Counted from the first letter of the stretch, positions 1 to 13,062 are shown. The stretch is 64,000 nt of DNA from Ciona savignyi (GCA_000149265.1 CH003035.1:842415-906414); one strand, 5' to 3'. The notes: generated by a model not told the origin, from the letters alone. Numbers and translations: made by a program.

Positions 1-3000
1 GTTCTTGATTTTTTTCCCTCCAGTTTTGGCCTGGTACTTGGCGGAATTTGCGAGGTGATAGTTCATCCATCTGAAACGATTATAAACAACTGTAATATTG
101 TTGCTCTGTGCAATAAAAATTTATTGCTTTTATGTCTTTATGATTTAAGGTTAACATGACAAAACTGTAGAATCGAGAAAAAATAAATTTAAATATAAAA
201 TATGGTTAAAAAATAATTTTATATTTAAATTCAATATCCGTTCCCTAGATTACATACGGTGGCCCATAAGGGCAATCCTGAAATTTTATTTCAGTCTACA
301 AAACTATTTCATAATCGACAAAAATATTTTCAAATCGGCAAAAATGTTTTCAAATCGGCAAAAATATTTTCAAATCGGCAAAACTTTTTTGCCGATCGGC
401 AAAACTTTTTTGTAGCCAATCGGCAAAACTTTTTTGCCGATCGGCAAAACTATTTTGACAATCGGCAAAACTTTTTTGTAGCCAATCGGCAAAACTTTTT
501 TGCCGATCGGCAAAACTATTTTGTAGACAATCGGCAAAACTTTTTTGCCGATCGGCAAAACTTTTTTGTGGCCAATCGGCAAAACTTTTTTGTAGACAAT
601 CGGCAAAACTCTTTTGCCGATCGGCAAAACTTTTTTGTAGCCAATCGGCAAAACTTTTTTGTAGACAATCGGCAAAACTTTTTTGCCAATCGGCAAAACT
701 CTTTTGACAATCGGCAAAACTCTTTTGCCGATCGGCAAAACTTTTTTGTAGCCAATCGGCAAAACTTTTTTGCCGATCGGCAAAACTCTTTTGCCGATAG
801 GCAAAACTATTTTGACAATCGGCAAAACTATTTTGACGATCGGCAAAACTATTTTGTCGATCGGCAAAACTATTTTGTAGCCAATCGGCAAAACTTTTTT
901 GCCGATCGGCAAAACTATTTTGACAATCGGCAAAACTTTTTTGTAGCCAATCGGCAAAACTCTTTTGACAATCGGCAAAACTATTTTGTCGATCGGCAAA
1001 ACTTTTTTAGCAACGGCAAATCTTTTATTCACTGTCAACAAAAGTATTTTCGAGTCGACAAATGTATTTTTGAGCCGGAATAGTAATTTTGATTAGGTTT
1101 TAAGCAAATGCCGTTAAATGTCTTTGCAAGGTTTGTCAAAGGACACAAAACAACGGTCCTGCGCGCCATCAGTAAGCCAACCGTCCGGGCAACTAGGCTT
1201 AGCTTTATGATGCCGGGCAATTGTATTTCGATTTATTTAACAATATAGTTTTTTGTAACTCAACCGTCCAACTTCTACGAGGTCGAACATGCGACGTAGC
1301 TTACATTGAAATCACTATACGTCATTTGTTTACACTTGAGGATTAATATTATAAATGAGAATCGTAACAATGCCATTGTTATCACGAGTTGCGCAATATC
1401 TCCTTCATGTAATATGTTTTTAAAGGGAGTTTTTTAAAGTAATTTATAGTAATATTTTCTGCAGTTAATTTGAATTGTGTCATGTGTTTTAGTACTATTT
1501 TCCATAATATATAGAAGTAAATTTTACAAGTTAACTGTCTACTGTATAATACATTTTAAAATCCTTAAATTTTGGTTATAATATAACGTAAAAGTGGATT
1601 ACAACTTTAAGCTGGAAGAAAGTTTTGTTGCTGCTGGAATTGCGCGTTTTTTTGTAACTAGAAGTCCCGTTCTGCTATGTCTGGTATAGTAGGCGCTTTG
1701 TTGACTTCATTGAGAGGTGTTACAATGAAGGTAGGAACAATATTTTTAATTTATTTTGATAAAATAGATACATGATCATTTGTTTGTTCATTTCTTGTTC
1801 TTTTCATTTTCTCTTTAATGTTCTACCCATCTTGTCTTAAAATAAACCTAAGTTAATGTTGCTGTATAAATATACATTTTGCCCTCTATGTTGCCAACTC
1901 TAGTGCAAATATAAATACACTTGCAACCTGGGATTGTAGCACAGGATCAGATATTCTGTTGGAAATTATCTGTTTTGTTGCTGATATATATAATTCTGTT
2001 ATATTTTACAGATGATTGTCCAGTGAGTTTTCACCAATTGGTCAATTTTTTAACTGGTTGTCAAAACAGAACACCTCTGGATTTGCCGTATCCTCTTTCT
2101 GTTCAGTACAAACATGGTTGTCCAATCTCTATTGGGGGAACTAAGTGTCAGTGTTTGCCGTCTGTAAGCACTTGTGCATTGAGTGTTACGCTTCCTGTAC
2201 ACATTAATTTTGATGACACCATGCTTTCTGCTTTTCTAACTGCTGTTACCTGTGGGATTGGGTTTGGTTTGTGTTAAAAATAAAACCAATTCAGCAATCA
2301 GTTGTGTAGTTTGCCAATGTTTCAAAAATAAACCAGTTTAATTTTTGTTTATTGTGTTTTCGGCGTCAAACAATAGCAAAGCGAACACGTTTACTAGTCT
2401 TCAACTACTTACTTGTCGTCGACAAAAATATATGAAGCATGTTCAACATAGTAAAAACTGTGGTGGTTCTGATTGGGCTGTAGGCTATCTCATTGTTTCA
2501 TGCAGAACTACTATATCCTTTCTTTTTTGCTATTATCGCTTAATTCTCTCCCCATTTGATATTCGACCTCGTAGAAGTTGGACGGTTGAGTAGCTTAGCT
2601 TTATGATACATGTACATTATTGGTATGATAATAACTTTACAAAAAAAACAAACAATATTGTTAAATAAATTCGAAGCCTAGTCGCCTGAACGATTGGCTT
2701 AGTGATGCGGCGCGCAGGACCCTTAGCCTAAAGGTGGCCGATAGAAACTTGCCGCTGTAAGCAACAAGTCGGTTGTTTTCTTGGACAAACCTTGTAAAGA
2801 TTTTAACGACAGTTTCTTGAACCTAAGTCAAAATTACTTTTTCCGGCTCAAAAATACATTTGTCGACTCGAAAATACTTTTGTCAACAGTGAATTAAAGA
2901 TTTGCGGTTCCTTAAAAAGTTTTGCCGATCGGCAAAATAGTTTTGTCGATTGGCTACAAAAAAGATTTGCGGATCGGCGAAATAGTTTTGCCGATTTGAA

Positions 3001-6000
3001 AATAGTTTTGCCGATTTGCAAAAGAGTTTTGTCGATTGGATGCAAAAAAAGTTTTGCCGATCGGCAAAAAAGTTTTGCCGATTGACAAAAGAGTTTTGCC
3101 GATCGGCAAAAAAGTTTTGCCGATTGGCTACAAAAAAGTTTTGCCGATTGTCAAAATAGTTTTGCCGATCGGCAAAAAAGTTTTGCCGATTGGCTACAAA
3201 AAAGTTTTGCCGATTGACAAAAGAGTTTTGCCGATCGGCAAAAAAGTTTTACCGATCGGCAAAAAAGTTTTGCCGATTGGCTACAAAAGAGTTTTGCCGA
3301 TCGGCAAAAAAGTTTTGCCGATTGGCTACAAAAAAGTTTTGCGGATCGGCAAAAAAGTTTTGCCGATTGGCTACAAAAAAGTTTTGCCGATTGGCTACAA
3401 AAAGTTTTGCCGATTGGCTACAAAAAAGTTTTGCCGATTGGCTACAAAAAAGTTTTGCCGATTGTCAAAATAGTTTTGCCGATCGGCAAAAAAGTTTTGC
3501 CGATTGGCTACAAAAAAGTTTTGCCGATCGGCAAAAAAGTTTTGCCGATTGGCTACAAAAAAGTTTTGCCGATTGTCAAAATAGTTTTGCCGATCGGCGA
3601 AAGAGTTTTGCCGATTTGAAAATATTTTTGCCGATTTGAAAATATTTTTGCCGATTTGAAAATATTTTTGTCGATTTGAAAATATTTTTGCCGATTTGAA
3701 AATATTTTTGTCGATTTGAAAATATTTTTGTCGATTATGAAATAGTTTTGTAGACTGAAATAAAATTTCAGGATTGCCCTTATGGGCCCCCGTAATTACA
3801 TATAAAATATTGATTTTTGTAATGAAAGAATAAAAAAAACTGATAGGACTGTCGTCAGTACTCGAGAAACAAAACAAATATTGCTGTATATAGAAATATA
3901 TTAATATTTATATCGATTAAAACAGATGTAGTAGGTGGTAGTAAAATGAGTAGGAACTAACATTAGGATGTTGTTAACCAGAAACGTAAACATTAATGTG
4001 CACAATATAAGCATAGAGATACTGAGTAATTAACAATCGCCTACAAGAGCTCATGTTTAAAAAAAATACTACATAGTTAGATTATGTTTATAAGCCAACA
4101 GATACATTATAAAACATAATTAGCCGAGTTTTTTTCCCAACAAAATCTCACCCAGTGTTTATACTGTCCACCGACTATCGGAAATAACAACATCAAATGA
4201 TGATTAATTACCGCTGCACAAATCATATTGCATTAGACATAACCTTTGAACGATACATCACATGAGCATAGCCTTTGACCAATAAATCACACATCAAGTT
4301 TGACTCATTGCTGTGAAGTTAGGTTAGACATGGGTCAACCCTGTGTCCCTGCCCTCTAATATTACTCCTGTTAACCTGTTACCCCGAATGTCAATTTGGC
4401 TTAAAATAGCTCAAATGTAAAAATTTACATTTAAATTGAAAAATTGATCACAACCCCCACCGTAAAAGCAAATCTTCAGGGGACAGTGCCATCAGATCAT
4501 CCAGTGATTCCCCTTCTTCCAGCAATGCACTTATTCCTGTGAACAGAAAATTAAGTTGCTTATGTGTAGCATTCAATGAGGTCTTTGAATAATTTATAGT
4601 TTTTTACCTGTTCGCCAACTAATAAAAACATGGTTTATAAGTCATTTTAGCAGCAGTTTTTAATAACAGTCAGGTTGATGTAGAGAAAGTTTAATAGACA
4701 ATATATAAAATCACTGATGCATAATTTGTGTCTGCTTGTTACTTAAAAAAACAATTTAAGATTGCCGGATACGTTTTTATCTTCAGAAAGTAAATTTAAC
4801 AAGCAATCGCTATCATAACATGATAACAAACAAAACAATTATTGCCAATGTACTAAAGTTTCTTTCTACAAGTCAGTTTTCAATGTTCTATACATAGGTT
4901 TCTCAAGTTGCTGTTTAGCCAGTTGCAAACATGCATTATCCTCTTATGCACAAGTTGTTATAATAATCCACTTGTAATTTGCAGTCTTATATTAATCTTG
5001 TGTAAAGTTCTATTTTATTTCTATGTGGTGGGTTTAAAATTCTTGCATTTTTGGACGCTCGCCGATTTTTGTTATTGCTTTGTTTCGTTGATTACATGAT
5101 TGCCTGATTTTCTATATATTTCTCTATACCTTTGTGCTTTAAGCAAAGAGTATTTCTGTACAGCTATGTGAGTTGTACAGTTGTGTACTTACGAGTTGTA
5201 CCGTTGTGAGCGTGTAGTTGCATTGTGGCGGTCGAGGATATAAACCAAGCAACAATAAATTGGGCTGAAACGCTACACTTGTAATCTCAACCACCAACCT
5301 GGGTTATGCTTCAAGTCAATCTTAGCGAAGAGACCAATTCGAATGACCTGCCAGAGAAGACCCAAGATCAGATGCTCCTTGGCTTCCGTGATATCAAACA
5401 CGCCAATGTTGATGATGCTGCATCCAATGGCAGACGCAGAGTTCAACGCAAGGTTAACGTTTTCCTGAAAAAATAAGAGATAATAAGAAAAGATGTTTCC
5501 ATCCATTGCATAACATATTGCAAAATGGATTGGCTTATTTGTAGCGCCTCTTATCGTCCATCTCAATGTACCTAAAGGTACAAATAAACAGAGTAAAAAT
5601 AAAGTTACATTAAACTTGTTTCTATCAAATAATACAATGAATAGGCAGGCCTACATGACAAAACACTGTGTTATAACACCACATTTATTAATCCCTCAGG
5701 TTAAACCACATATCTATCTACGTATCTAGATTCCCACACACCACTAATTGATAAAGAAATACCGGTTTACACATTCCAGTATTAGTCATTGCAAACAGTA
5801 AACAGTGACTTTCGCTTGCTCCTAATAATATCTTACCTGCTCTTTGTAAATGTTGAGGTTCTTTTTATTGATAGTCCTCTCATCAATAGTCTCCGGGACG
5901 GAATGGTTGATCATTTTGCTACAAAAAAAGAATGGTTGAAAACTCAAATAACCAGACAGAGATTTGTTTAAGGAGGGGTGGTAAAAGTTCTTTTTAGCGA

Positions 6001-8232
6001 TACTTTGGAGAAAAGAAGAACATGAATGTGAGGGTAAATACAATACTCACTACATTAGTTTAATGTTAATAGATGATTTATAACCATTCCACGGTAATCT
6101 TACCAAAGTAGGATTCCATCTTTCATTTTTTGAAACAATTGTCCACTTTCAATTCCTTTCAGTCTAGCCTTGCAATCTTCATCATCTTTCAAGTTCTGCA
6201 AGTCAAAATATAGTCTTGGAACTTTGAAGAAAAATTATCTCACAAAAAACATTGACAAAAACACAAGATAATGTTCAAACCCTTAAAAAAATTCACACGA
6301 AGCAATACCCATGTGCCTTGTGTATATAGTAAAATGTTGGGGATTTTGCATACCTAACACATTACCGGTATGCAAAGGTGTAAGGTTAAAAGTACATTAT
6401 ACAACCTAGCATTCAAATTGTAACACTGGCAGCCCGATTACAGCATAAGTTTATCAATAATAAGAATTAAACGGAAAAAATAAACCTAATAAAAATACGA
6501 TGGATAAAAATATCCATTAGAAAATGCATATTAGAAGCACAAATCTAGACAATAAATAAAGTGTATAAAATAGAAAACCTTAATAATCCACCTTGGTGAA
6601 AGCAGCACATTCATCATCAGAATATGAGTGTTGGGTGCCTTCTGCCGAAGCTTTTGAAATTTCACTCTTCTTTAAGTTGGATTTTGAGGCAATTGCAGAT
6701 TTGAAACTGCTAGCATATTTTTCCGATTGCAATTGCGAGTAGACCTAAAATAATTACATTTTTAGTTTGGGACAATTGATATTATTCCAGAAAGTTCCAA
6801 TGATGCTTGATACAGCACAAGGTAAATGTACAAGACTCAATGATTTAAGGAAGTGTAGGTGCCTGTGGGTGAATTTGCTATTTGTATGAGAGGATTGGGG
6901 AATCAATTTTCCTAGGGTTCAGTTATTTTTGCAGTGTCTTGTAATTGTTAAACATTTTGCTTTTGATTATTCTATAAACCACCAGAATTTTATGCGTTAT
7001 AGCAAGGTCTGTTAGTAGTACATGCATTCCCGAAATAATCTATTTACCTGTACCATGTTTGCTATCTAGATACGGTATCTTATGTCATCAAATCAGTAAT
7101 CGAATTTTGTTTCCCTTATTGACAAATTAAACTAATTAAATATGTGTACTTTACCTGTGCAAACTCAGTTGGACTAATTGTATTATTATTATCAAGATCT
7201 GCTTTCTCCAGTAAATCTCGAATTTGGTATTTGGCAAGTTTAATTTGGACTTGCTCCAACAAATCGCCCATCTCAGTCTTGTCAATGCAGCCATTTCTGT
7301 TTGTATCTACATTAAACAAATAAATTTTAATTGCTGGGTCCCATTTGTACAGTTTTCAGGTTGGTCTATTATAGTTTATAAATCCCCAGGATCGGTTAAC
7401 GAAATGCAGTTTTGAAATTCGTGGTACCAAAGGCAAATTTATTTTCAGATCTTTGATAGTAAAACATTCGGCCACCAAACACCCAGTTTGAAACTTAACC
7501 ATCTTATGTTCACACAGGCACTTGTATTACCGAAAGTCTTAAATTTATGCATACACTTATTACCGAAAGTTAAAAAAAATGGGGTTGGGTTAGCGGTAGG
7601 ACTAAAAACCGAAGGAGACTGAATGTAACTATATACCTACCTAGTTAAAACTTTATACTAAATGGCACCGGTGGCTATAACATTAAACCCATATAAAATT
7701 ACGCATATAGAGGTAGATACACTTGACACACCGGCGGGCCGTAGTTTGCCCATGTCTAACATAGAGGTTAAACTTATATTTACCAAATTACATTTTCTAA
7801 TTTCCGAATGTTACAAAACATTGTGTAACCAAAATCATTGGTTGCATTTAAGTTCTCTTTTATCTGGCTAACCAAACATGATACCCCAATATAGTTCACG
7901 TAAGTTACATTAGTTACCAAATATTTAAATGGTAACTTGAGTAACCGTATACTGGTGAAATACAAGTTTTCTAATATATATTTATGCATATCATTTGCAT
8001 ATGGGTTTGATTAGTGCATCCTCTATTATTTGCATCTTATCCTATACCCTGTACAACATGTTTCTGTTATGTTAAATTAGGTTATATAGTAAGTCCAGTC
8101 TTAATAATTAATATTGTTATTTGACTTACCTACAACTCCAAATGCATTCACAATAGCATCTAAGTCGTCTGAAGCTAGTTTCAACTCGGCCAACTGCTGC
8201 CTAATGCTCATATCATATTCGTCATTTGCCAT
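1..8232 (-). CDS. pls: Plastin/fimbrin-like actin-bundling protein, 5' part
   Basis: Plastins crosslink actin filaments through paired calponin-homology domains, gated by N-terminal EF-hands. I see eight minus-strand exons: 8232-8130 (ATG), 7306-7155, 6744-6592, 6195-6104, 5918-5837, 5464-5299, 4536-4461 and 70-1. They sum to 894 nt, or 298 codons, in one frame, and the gene continues past the window. Exons 1-2 encode two EF-hand loops ([10 protein letters not shown] and [10 protein letters not shown]). Exons 4-6 carry the first CH domain with near-identical plastin motifs ([44 protein letters not shown]). Exons 7-8 give [10 protein letters not shown] followed by MNYHLANS. The donor of exon 3 (GTGGAT) is weak, so that boundary is less sure; the linker there is a few residues shorter than in vertebrate plastins. 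Intron 7 holds a complete foldback transposon. The paralogue number cannot be assigned. Confidence 0.9.
255..1289 (+). repeat. Left arm of foldback element: CGGCAAAAC minisatellite
   Basis: After about 90 bp of terminal sequence, the core CGGCAAAACTTTTTTG recurs every 19-23 nt from about 365 to 1010. The linkers alternate between GCCGAT, TAGCCAAT, ACAAT and GACGAT. Where the linker is GCCGAT, two units meet as the perfect 18-bp palindrome TTTTGCCGATCGGCAAAA. About 280 bp of non-tandem arm sequence (1011-1289) follows and is matched in inverted form by the right arm. The open reading frames across it are by-products of a short repeat that lacks stops and are not genes. Confidence 0.9.
1662..2277 (+). 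pseudogene. HECT ubiquitin-ligase C-lobe remnant inside foldback element
   Basis: Two exon-like segments lie in the transposon core. Segment 1 is 1662-1730, with a polypyrimidine tract and TAG before it and GTAGGA after it. Segment 2 is 2012-2277, preceded by TATTTTACAG. Joined in matching phase, they read through to the TAA at 2275-2277, followed by AATAAA. The product resembles the end of a HECT E3 domain: a segment with NFLTGC, then [14 protein letters not shown], which fits the HECT active-site pattern LPxxxTCxxxLxLP with the putative catalytic Cys codon at 2173-2175, and finally [13 protein letters not shown] ligase passes ubiquitin from E2 to substrate through that Cys. No upstream N-lobe was found, so this is probably a fragment or a spliced gene cut by internal deletion. 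HECT domains are known to travel with some animal DNA transposons. Confidence 0.6.
2562..3794 (-). repeat. Right arm of foldback element, inverted copy
   Basis: This is the reverse complement of the left arm. It starts with the inner segment (GACCTCGTAGAAGTTGGACG), runs through about 350 bp of unique arm, then through tandem GTTTTGCCGATTGG / GTTTTGCCGATCGG units from about 2910 to 3615. It ends in a run of TTTGAAAATATTTTTGCCGA units and the terminal repeat. It is about 200 bp longer than the left arm, consistent with independent gain or loss of tandem units. Confidence 0.9.
3801..4460. other. Remainder of plastin intron 7
   Basis: AT-rich intronic sequence between the foldback element and exon 7 (4461-4536). 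I see no repeat, RNA gene or coding signal here beyond short homopolymer runs. Confidence 0.6.
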
Positions 8233-11200
8233 TGTTGTTTGATATTGCAATCGGCAACAAACTACTTTAAAACGGTAATGAAACCTTAATTTTCAAAATG
8301 TCTGTGAACAAATGCTTTTTAATTTATGTGAGTAAAACATTTTAATAGGCCTGAGCTAGAATAATTGCCCATGCGGCTATATTTAGATGAAAGTACTTAC
8401 CGTAATTAAAACTGATACTTTAAGGAATATACCGGTAATCAACCATGTGGTAATAAATAGGTTGAACAGTTTAAAGTACTGATAAAAAACGTTTCGTTCG
8501 TTTAAAAGTATGTTTCGCCTGGCGCTGCCGGTTAAAAACTAAAAACACATCACGATTGAAAGTTTTAACGTTTTTTATTCTTCACTAAACTCTTGGGCAT
8601 CATAAAGCAAATAGGTTCCAGCTCAACAATTAGTACGTTACGCTATCTATTCTAAATCAAACCAGTAGTGTATAGAAGCGAACAGGGCATAAACAACGCC
8701 CGGTTAGGTACCACGCTTAATAACGAGTTGTGTAAACATCCTTCCGTGTTCAGAACGCTGTATGACGCTGGCCTATTATTTCCTCGCGCACGTCACCGGT
8801 AAACGCACCAGACGCGAGCACAAACATATTCCGATTATCTTTTACAACGCACCAGGTGTGCAGTTAGATCTACCGAAAGCCATCATTGAACTATGTCGTG
8901 TACTTCTGATTGATTTGACGGTTTATGAGACCAAACTCGTCCGAACTGGCCCATTTAATCGGCTTTAAAACATATAAGAAACGACACAATTATTAACATT
9001 CAAACTAGTTATAAATACATCAAGCCCTAATCTATTTTTATTTATATGCCAACTAACTGTTATATAAAAATGATAGGACATGGAACATTTTCTTATGTGC
9101 ATAAAAGTACTTAGTTTCTAGGCTTATGTTGCTTCTGATCTTTGCTAGTTTCTACCAGTCGTTTTTGTTAATAACAACGTAAAAATAAAACCAATTTGTC
9201 AACAGCAATACGATTGGGATATATACGCTTTTGGTCATATTGCATGGACTCAAAATGCAAAACACAAATAACAAAATCGTTGCAGTGTATGAATACAAAG
9301 ACCAAATAATATCACGTTTTCGTGGATAATGAGCCGCATAGGAGTATAGGCTATACTAACTTGCATTTAAATTTCCATTTCAATATAAATACACTCAGAA
9401 ACGAAAGAGTTTATGTTTACGACCTGCAATGCAAATCAGGACTGAATTGCATGCGACCAGTCAAATTGTATTGCATCACAAAGTTAATGGGCTGTAAAAT
9501 ACGAATCCCATTTTATTTATTACCTTTAATTATGCGCAGCGTCATTTGACAACTTTTCTCGTAAATTGAGAACCTATTTTGTTGCTATCACGATAGCAAA
9601 CATGCCCAAATGTGTGCCAGAAACAAACACAAATACATTCACCCGTTAACATAAAATGGGTGGTATAAAATTAAGCTATATATTGAACGGCCGCTTCTGT
9701 TTGCAATGTGTCCCATTTTTCAATATTAAACAGCGCGTGCGATGCCGGTTCTGACCCAAATACCGAACCAAAACTGTCAAATTCCGAAGTTTTTTCTCAC
9801 TAGAGACCTACAAAAATACCCGATAAATAAAAGTAAGTGGTTTTAGGTTACCACTGTGCCTTTTAAACCTACATCAATCCATTCCGCGTTAAATGATTCT
9901 ATTAACTAAATTATTAAATGGACGTAGTAGTTTAAACTGTAGGCCTATTATGTATACTTGGGTTTAGCGGCCACGTCTAATTATAGCGAAGTTTAATAAT
10001 TTATTGCTTTTTATACGTGTTCTAACGACTGCCGTTTTGCCGTTTTCATCCCGTTTTTCAAATTTTTATCAATAGTCCTGCTTCGTGTGTTCATCGTGGA
10101 AACAAAAAAATAAACTAAACTTAACTATGCACTTCACGATATTCAAGAATATGCAAAACAATTTTACTATTTGCTATTGGGCATGTCCATTGGCCTTATG
10201 GACTTTACATAAAAATAAGTGAAATTTTTGCAATTAAATAATTAAGAACGTCATTTTACTAAAATCGTGTATTTAATCATTATATTTGAAATAGGATAGA
10301 AAATAGGATTTAACTTTGATCAAGAAATTTAACAGTTACAACAGTACCCGTACATTAAACCAAACTGTAAAGTTTTTAACTTAACTGTCGATGATACTGC
10401 AAGTTTAAGAAAGGGCATGGGATATACGATATACTTTCAAGATCGAGCTTTTTAATATTGTAGTGTTGCTTTTAATGCTGTGAATTGAGCGCCATTTTTG
10501 GGAGGCCATTTTATGGAACTAGCATTTCAAGAAAAGCGTTGTTATTGAAAACATACCAAAATAGTTTGTAGACAATTAAAGTAACGACGAATAAATGGGC
10601 ATATACATTTCAAACTCAACAATACATATTCGTTAAGCGTTAATTCTTATTTGACATTGCAGACACAACAATTTATATTTATGATGCAGCAAAATGCATT
10701 TAACACTGCTGATGCAACACTTTTTTATGATGATTTAAATCTCTCTTATTGGGGTCACTCCGAAAAAAAACAGTTAAAAAGCAATATTAAAAACACATTA
10801 CGTATTCTTATCCGGCTTGTCTGAATAACATCACGTTTCTACAATAAAGAAGTCTTATCAGCGATAAGACGAATTACATGTTAACGAACAGCCTTTGTAT
10901 AAGTTTCCATTGAACCATCACGTATTAGTGTTTGCACCGGCCGGCATAGAGTCGCTGCGACGAACTATCAAACTGAACTAAGGAAACATCGTTTAAACTT
11001 GCCTGGAAATAGTTCAGTAACTTTGCTATCAAAACCAATAAAATCAAATAAAACTCCCAAATATTTGACTTAATGGTTGTACAGTTGTACACATTACCAT
11101 TGGCGCATGACGAGTCTAGGCTAGGTAAAGGGGTATAAATTTGAACTGTGGTTGAAACAGTGTTGTTAAAACACGATTCGGCTTAAGTTAAGGGATATCC

Positions 11201-12739
11201 GGAACAATCTACCATACGCAAAACATTGTTTCTTATTTTTTTTCTGTTATTAGGCACCCTACTTTCAGTGGCAAATCGAAATTGCAAATCAGTGCTAAAG
11301 TATTAACAGTAACAATTATGACGCGTTTGTTACGTCACTTCGTTCCGTTTCCTCGAACGGAAACTGAGCGGCTAGGAGTCGAAATACTAGGAAACGACTT
11401 GTTTACATTGAATTGATGCTCGTATTGTCGCATGTTTAATTTTTAAAATAAACGTTACAAGTAAACATATAATATATCCTGGTTCCAGCAATACCCAAGA
11501 CGGTATTTTCTGCCGGGCTATAACCAGACAGACTTCACTTTCCGACACTAAATAAATAGATTCAACATCTTAAAATGTGCCCACTCGGTTTAGATAGACG
11601 CTTCGGTCGCTCTTACCTTTACAACTGTTACTATCGTTTTTTAACGACGCACCTTTATAATTTAAGTGCGTTTCTCACAACACTTTCTCTCATTTACCTA
11701 GCACGCCCTACCTAATTATAATGAGGTTTACTTGCATTAACTTAAATGGAAACGTTTGGGACAACGTTTTGTGGGCTTGGCGTTTAATTCATTATTCATA
11801 ACAATATATTTTAACGTTCCAAGATGCCACCGTTGTGTGAAAGTTGGTATACAAGGACTACTTTCTCTTATACATTATACATGTACTCTTCTAGCATTTA
11901 AACGTATAGCTGCTTGCTTTCTATTTAGCCTCAGCCCGTTTCCTGTTCGGTTTACGCTCACTGAGTAATAAGCTGTTTAGCCTGTCATGTTGAAACACAA
12001 TACAAGGAAACAAGCGACGCAGCAGCTTTTCCTGGGGTATCTTGCCGATGACAGCATTTCGAACCCTGCAGCTTCACTTAAATGACAGATCAACCACCTA
12101 CACAGCATCCCTGCATCGACGCGGTGCTAGTCCTGCCCAAATATGGGCACTTGGCGTCAGACTGGGAAAGGCGGACCGCGCCGAATTGGCTTGACTCACC
12201 GCATCGCTGCTGATTCATGCGATGCGTGAAAATCTGCTGCGGGTAAACAGTTTCAACCGTAATCCTTTAGAAGCTGAATTGGCTTTAATATGCCCGCCAA
12301 AGCCTTTCCATCTATGGCATACGGGCTATGGCTATACAAAAATAAGACAATACAAATATGAAATCAGTTGATTCATTTCATGCTGTGGTATTTGTTTTTT
12401 AAAAGTGATTACCACGGCCTGTACGCAGCTCACTAGTGAAACGTCAAATCAATCAATGGGCGAAAAGCCTGCGGTTACAAATTAAAAACTTTGTTATAAT
12501 GTTTCGCCTTAGAAATATATATATCGAGGTAAACATATATATACACATGGGCCGAAATATCAGATTTTATCTTTACTATTGAAAACATTTATATCGAGTT
12601 TACAAATATTAGAAAACCGAAAAACGTGCCACCGGTCGAAATTTAGGCTGGGTAAACACCGAAAACGTCTCAAACGAAGCGTAAGCTTTTCCGCTAGAGC
12701 AGTGAAAACACAGAAACAACATTTTTCAAATTTTTTTGA
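8233..12739. other. Gene-poor intergenic region upstream of plastin
   Basis: This stretch lies between the plastin start codon and a cluster of tRNA-like repeats. It must contain the plastin promoter, but I could not pick a TATA box or transcription start with confidence. A GC-richer island sits at about 12000-12310. Short open frames (for example 8762-8968 and 11756-11968) have no recognisable motif and no supporting exon structure. Confidence 0.5.
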
Positions 12740-13062
12740 CAGGTTTCAGTTTCGATCCCACGATGGGCTTGTCACTCAGACCGTTTTTTTATATATGTAA
12801 AATTGGTATATAAATCGGTCGCGTTAACCATTCGGCTTCACGACCATTCCTTTTTTCAAACCAAGTTTCGAACCCTTTAAGATTTCTTCACTAAGACCGA
12901 GAAGGCTGTATATGTATCGGTCGCGTTGACCATTTGGCCACACGACCGTACTTTTTTTTGAGCCGAGTTTCGAACCCATGATGGGCTCGTCACGGGGACC
13001 GTTTTTTTGCATAAGAGTCGGTATATGTATCGGTCGCGTTAACCATTCGGCCACACGACCGT
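12740..13062 (-). repeat. Tandem array of three tRNA-like (tRNA-derived) units
   Basis: Three minus-strand units of roughly 105-110 bp have heads at about 12848, 12950 and 13062. Each begins with a serine/leucine-tRNA-like start, GGTCGTGTGGCCGAATGG plus TTAACGCGACC (A-box like), and has a B-box-like GGGTTCGAAAC or GGATCGAAAC about 80 nt downstream. The middle portions do not fold into a convincing anticodon arm, so these look like tRNA-derived repeats rather than working tRNA genes. The intact-looking A and B boxes could still bind Pol III factors. Confidence 0.6.

Larger units (their letters stand above)
255..3794. mobile_element. Foldback-type DNA transposon with minisatellite arms
   Basis: The outer ends are near-perfect inverted repeats: TACGGTGGCCCATAAGGGC at the left, and the reverse complement of TACGGGGGCCCATAAGGGC at the right. 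A 6-bp direct repeat ATTACA flanks both (249-254 and 3795-3800), as expected of a target-site duplication. Long inverted arms (about 255-1289 and 2562-3794) are built mostly of short tandem units and enclose a unique core of about 1.27 kb. This architecture matches foldback (FB-like) elements. The core carries two exon-like segments encoding the end of a HECT domain, so it may be a deletion derivative of a larger coding element. It lies in intron 7 of the plastin gene, whose flanking exons remain compatible in phase. The superfamily is not assigned; a 6-bp duplication is not diagnostic. Confidence 0.85.

Noticed and set aside
259..1083. Long open frames of 274 and 223 codons in the left foldback arm
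   Set aside because: They encode only periodic FADRQN / KKVLPIG-type repeats produced by the minisatellite, are open on both strands, and recur inverted in the right arm.
3036..3639. Repeat-coded open frames and a CRISPR-like look of the right arm
   Set aside because: The units are regular, but the linkers are only a few bases and not diverse spacers; this is a eukaryotic transposon arm.
8762..8968. 68-codon open frame upstream of plastin
   Set aside because: No recognisable motif, no splice context and no second exon; the length is within chance for this composition.
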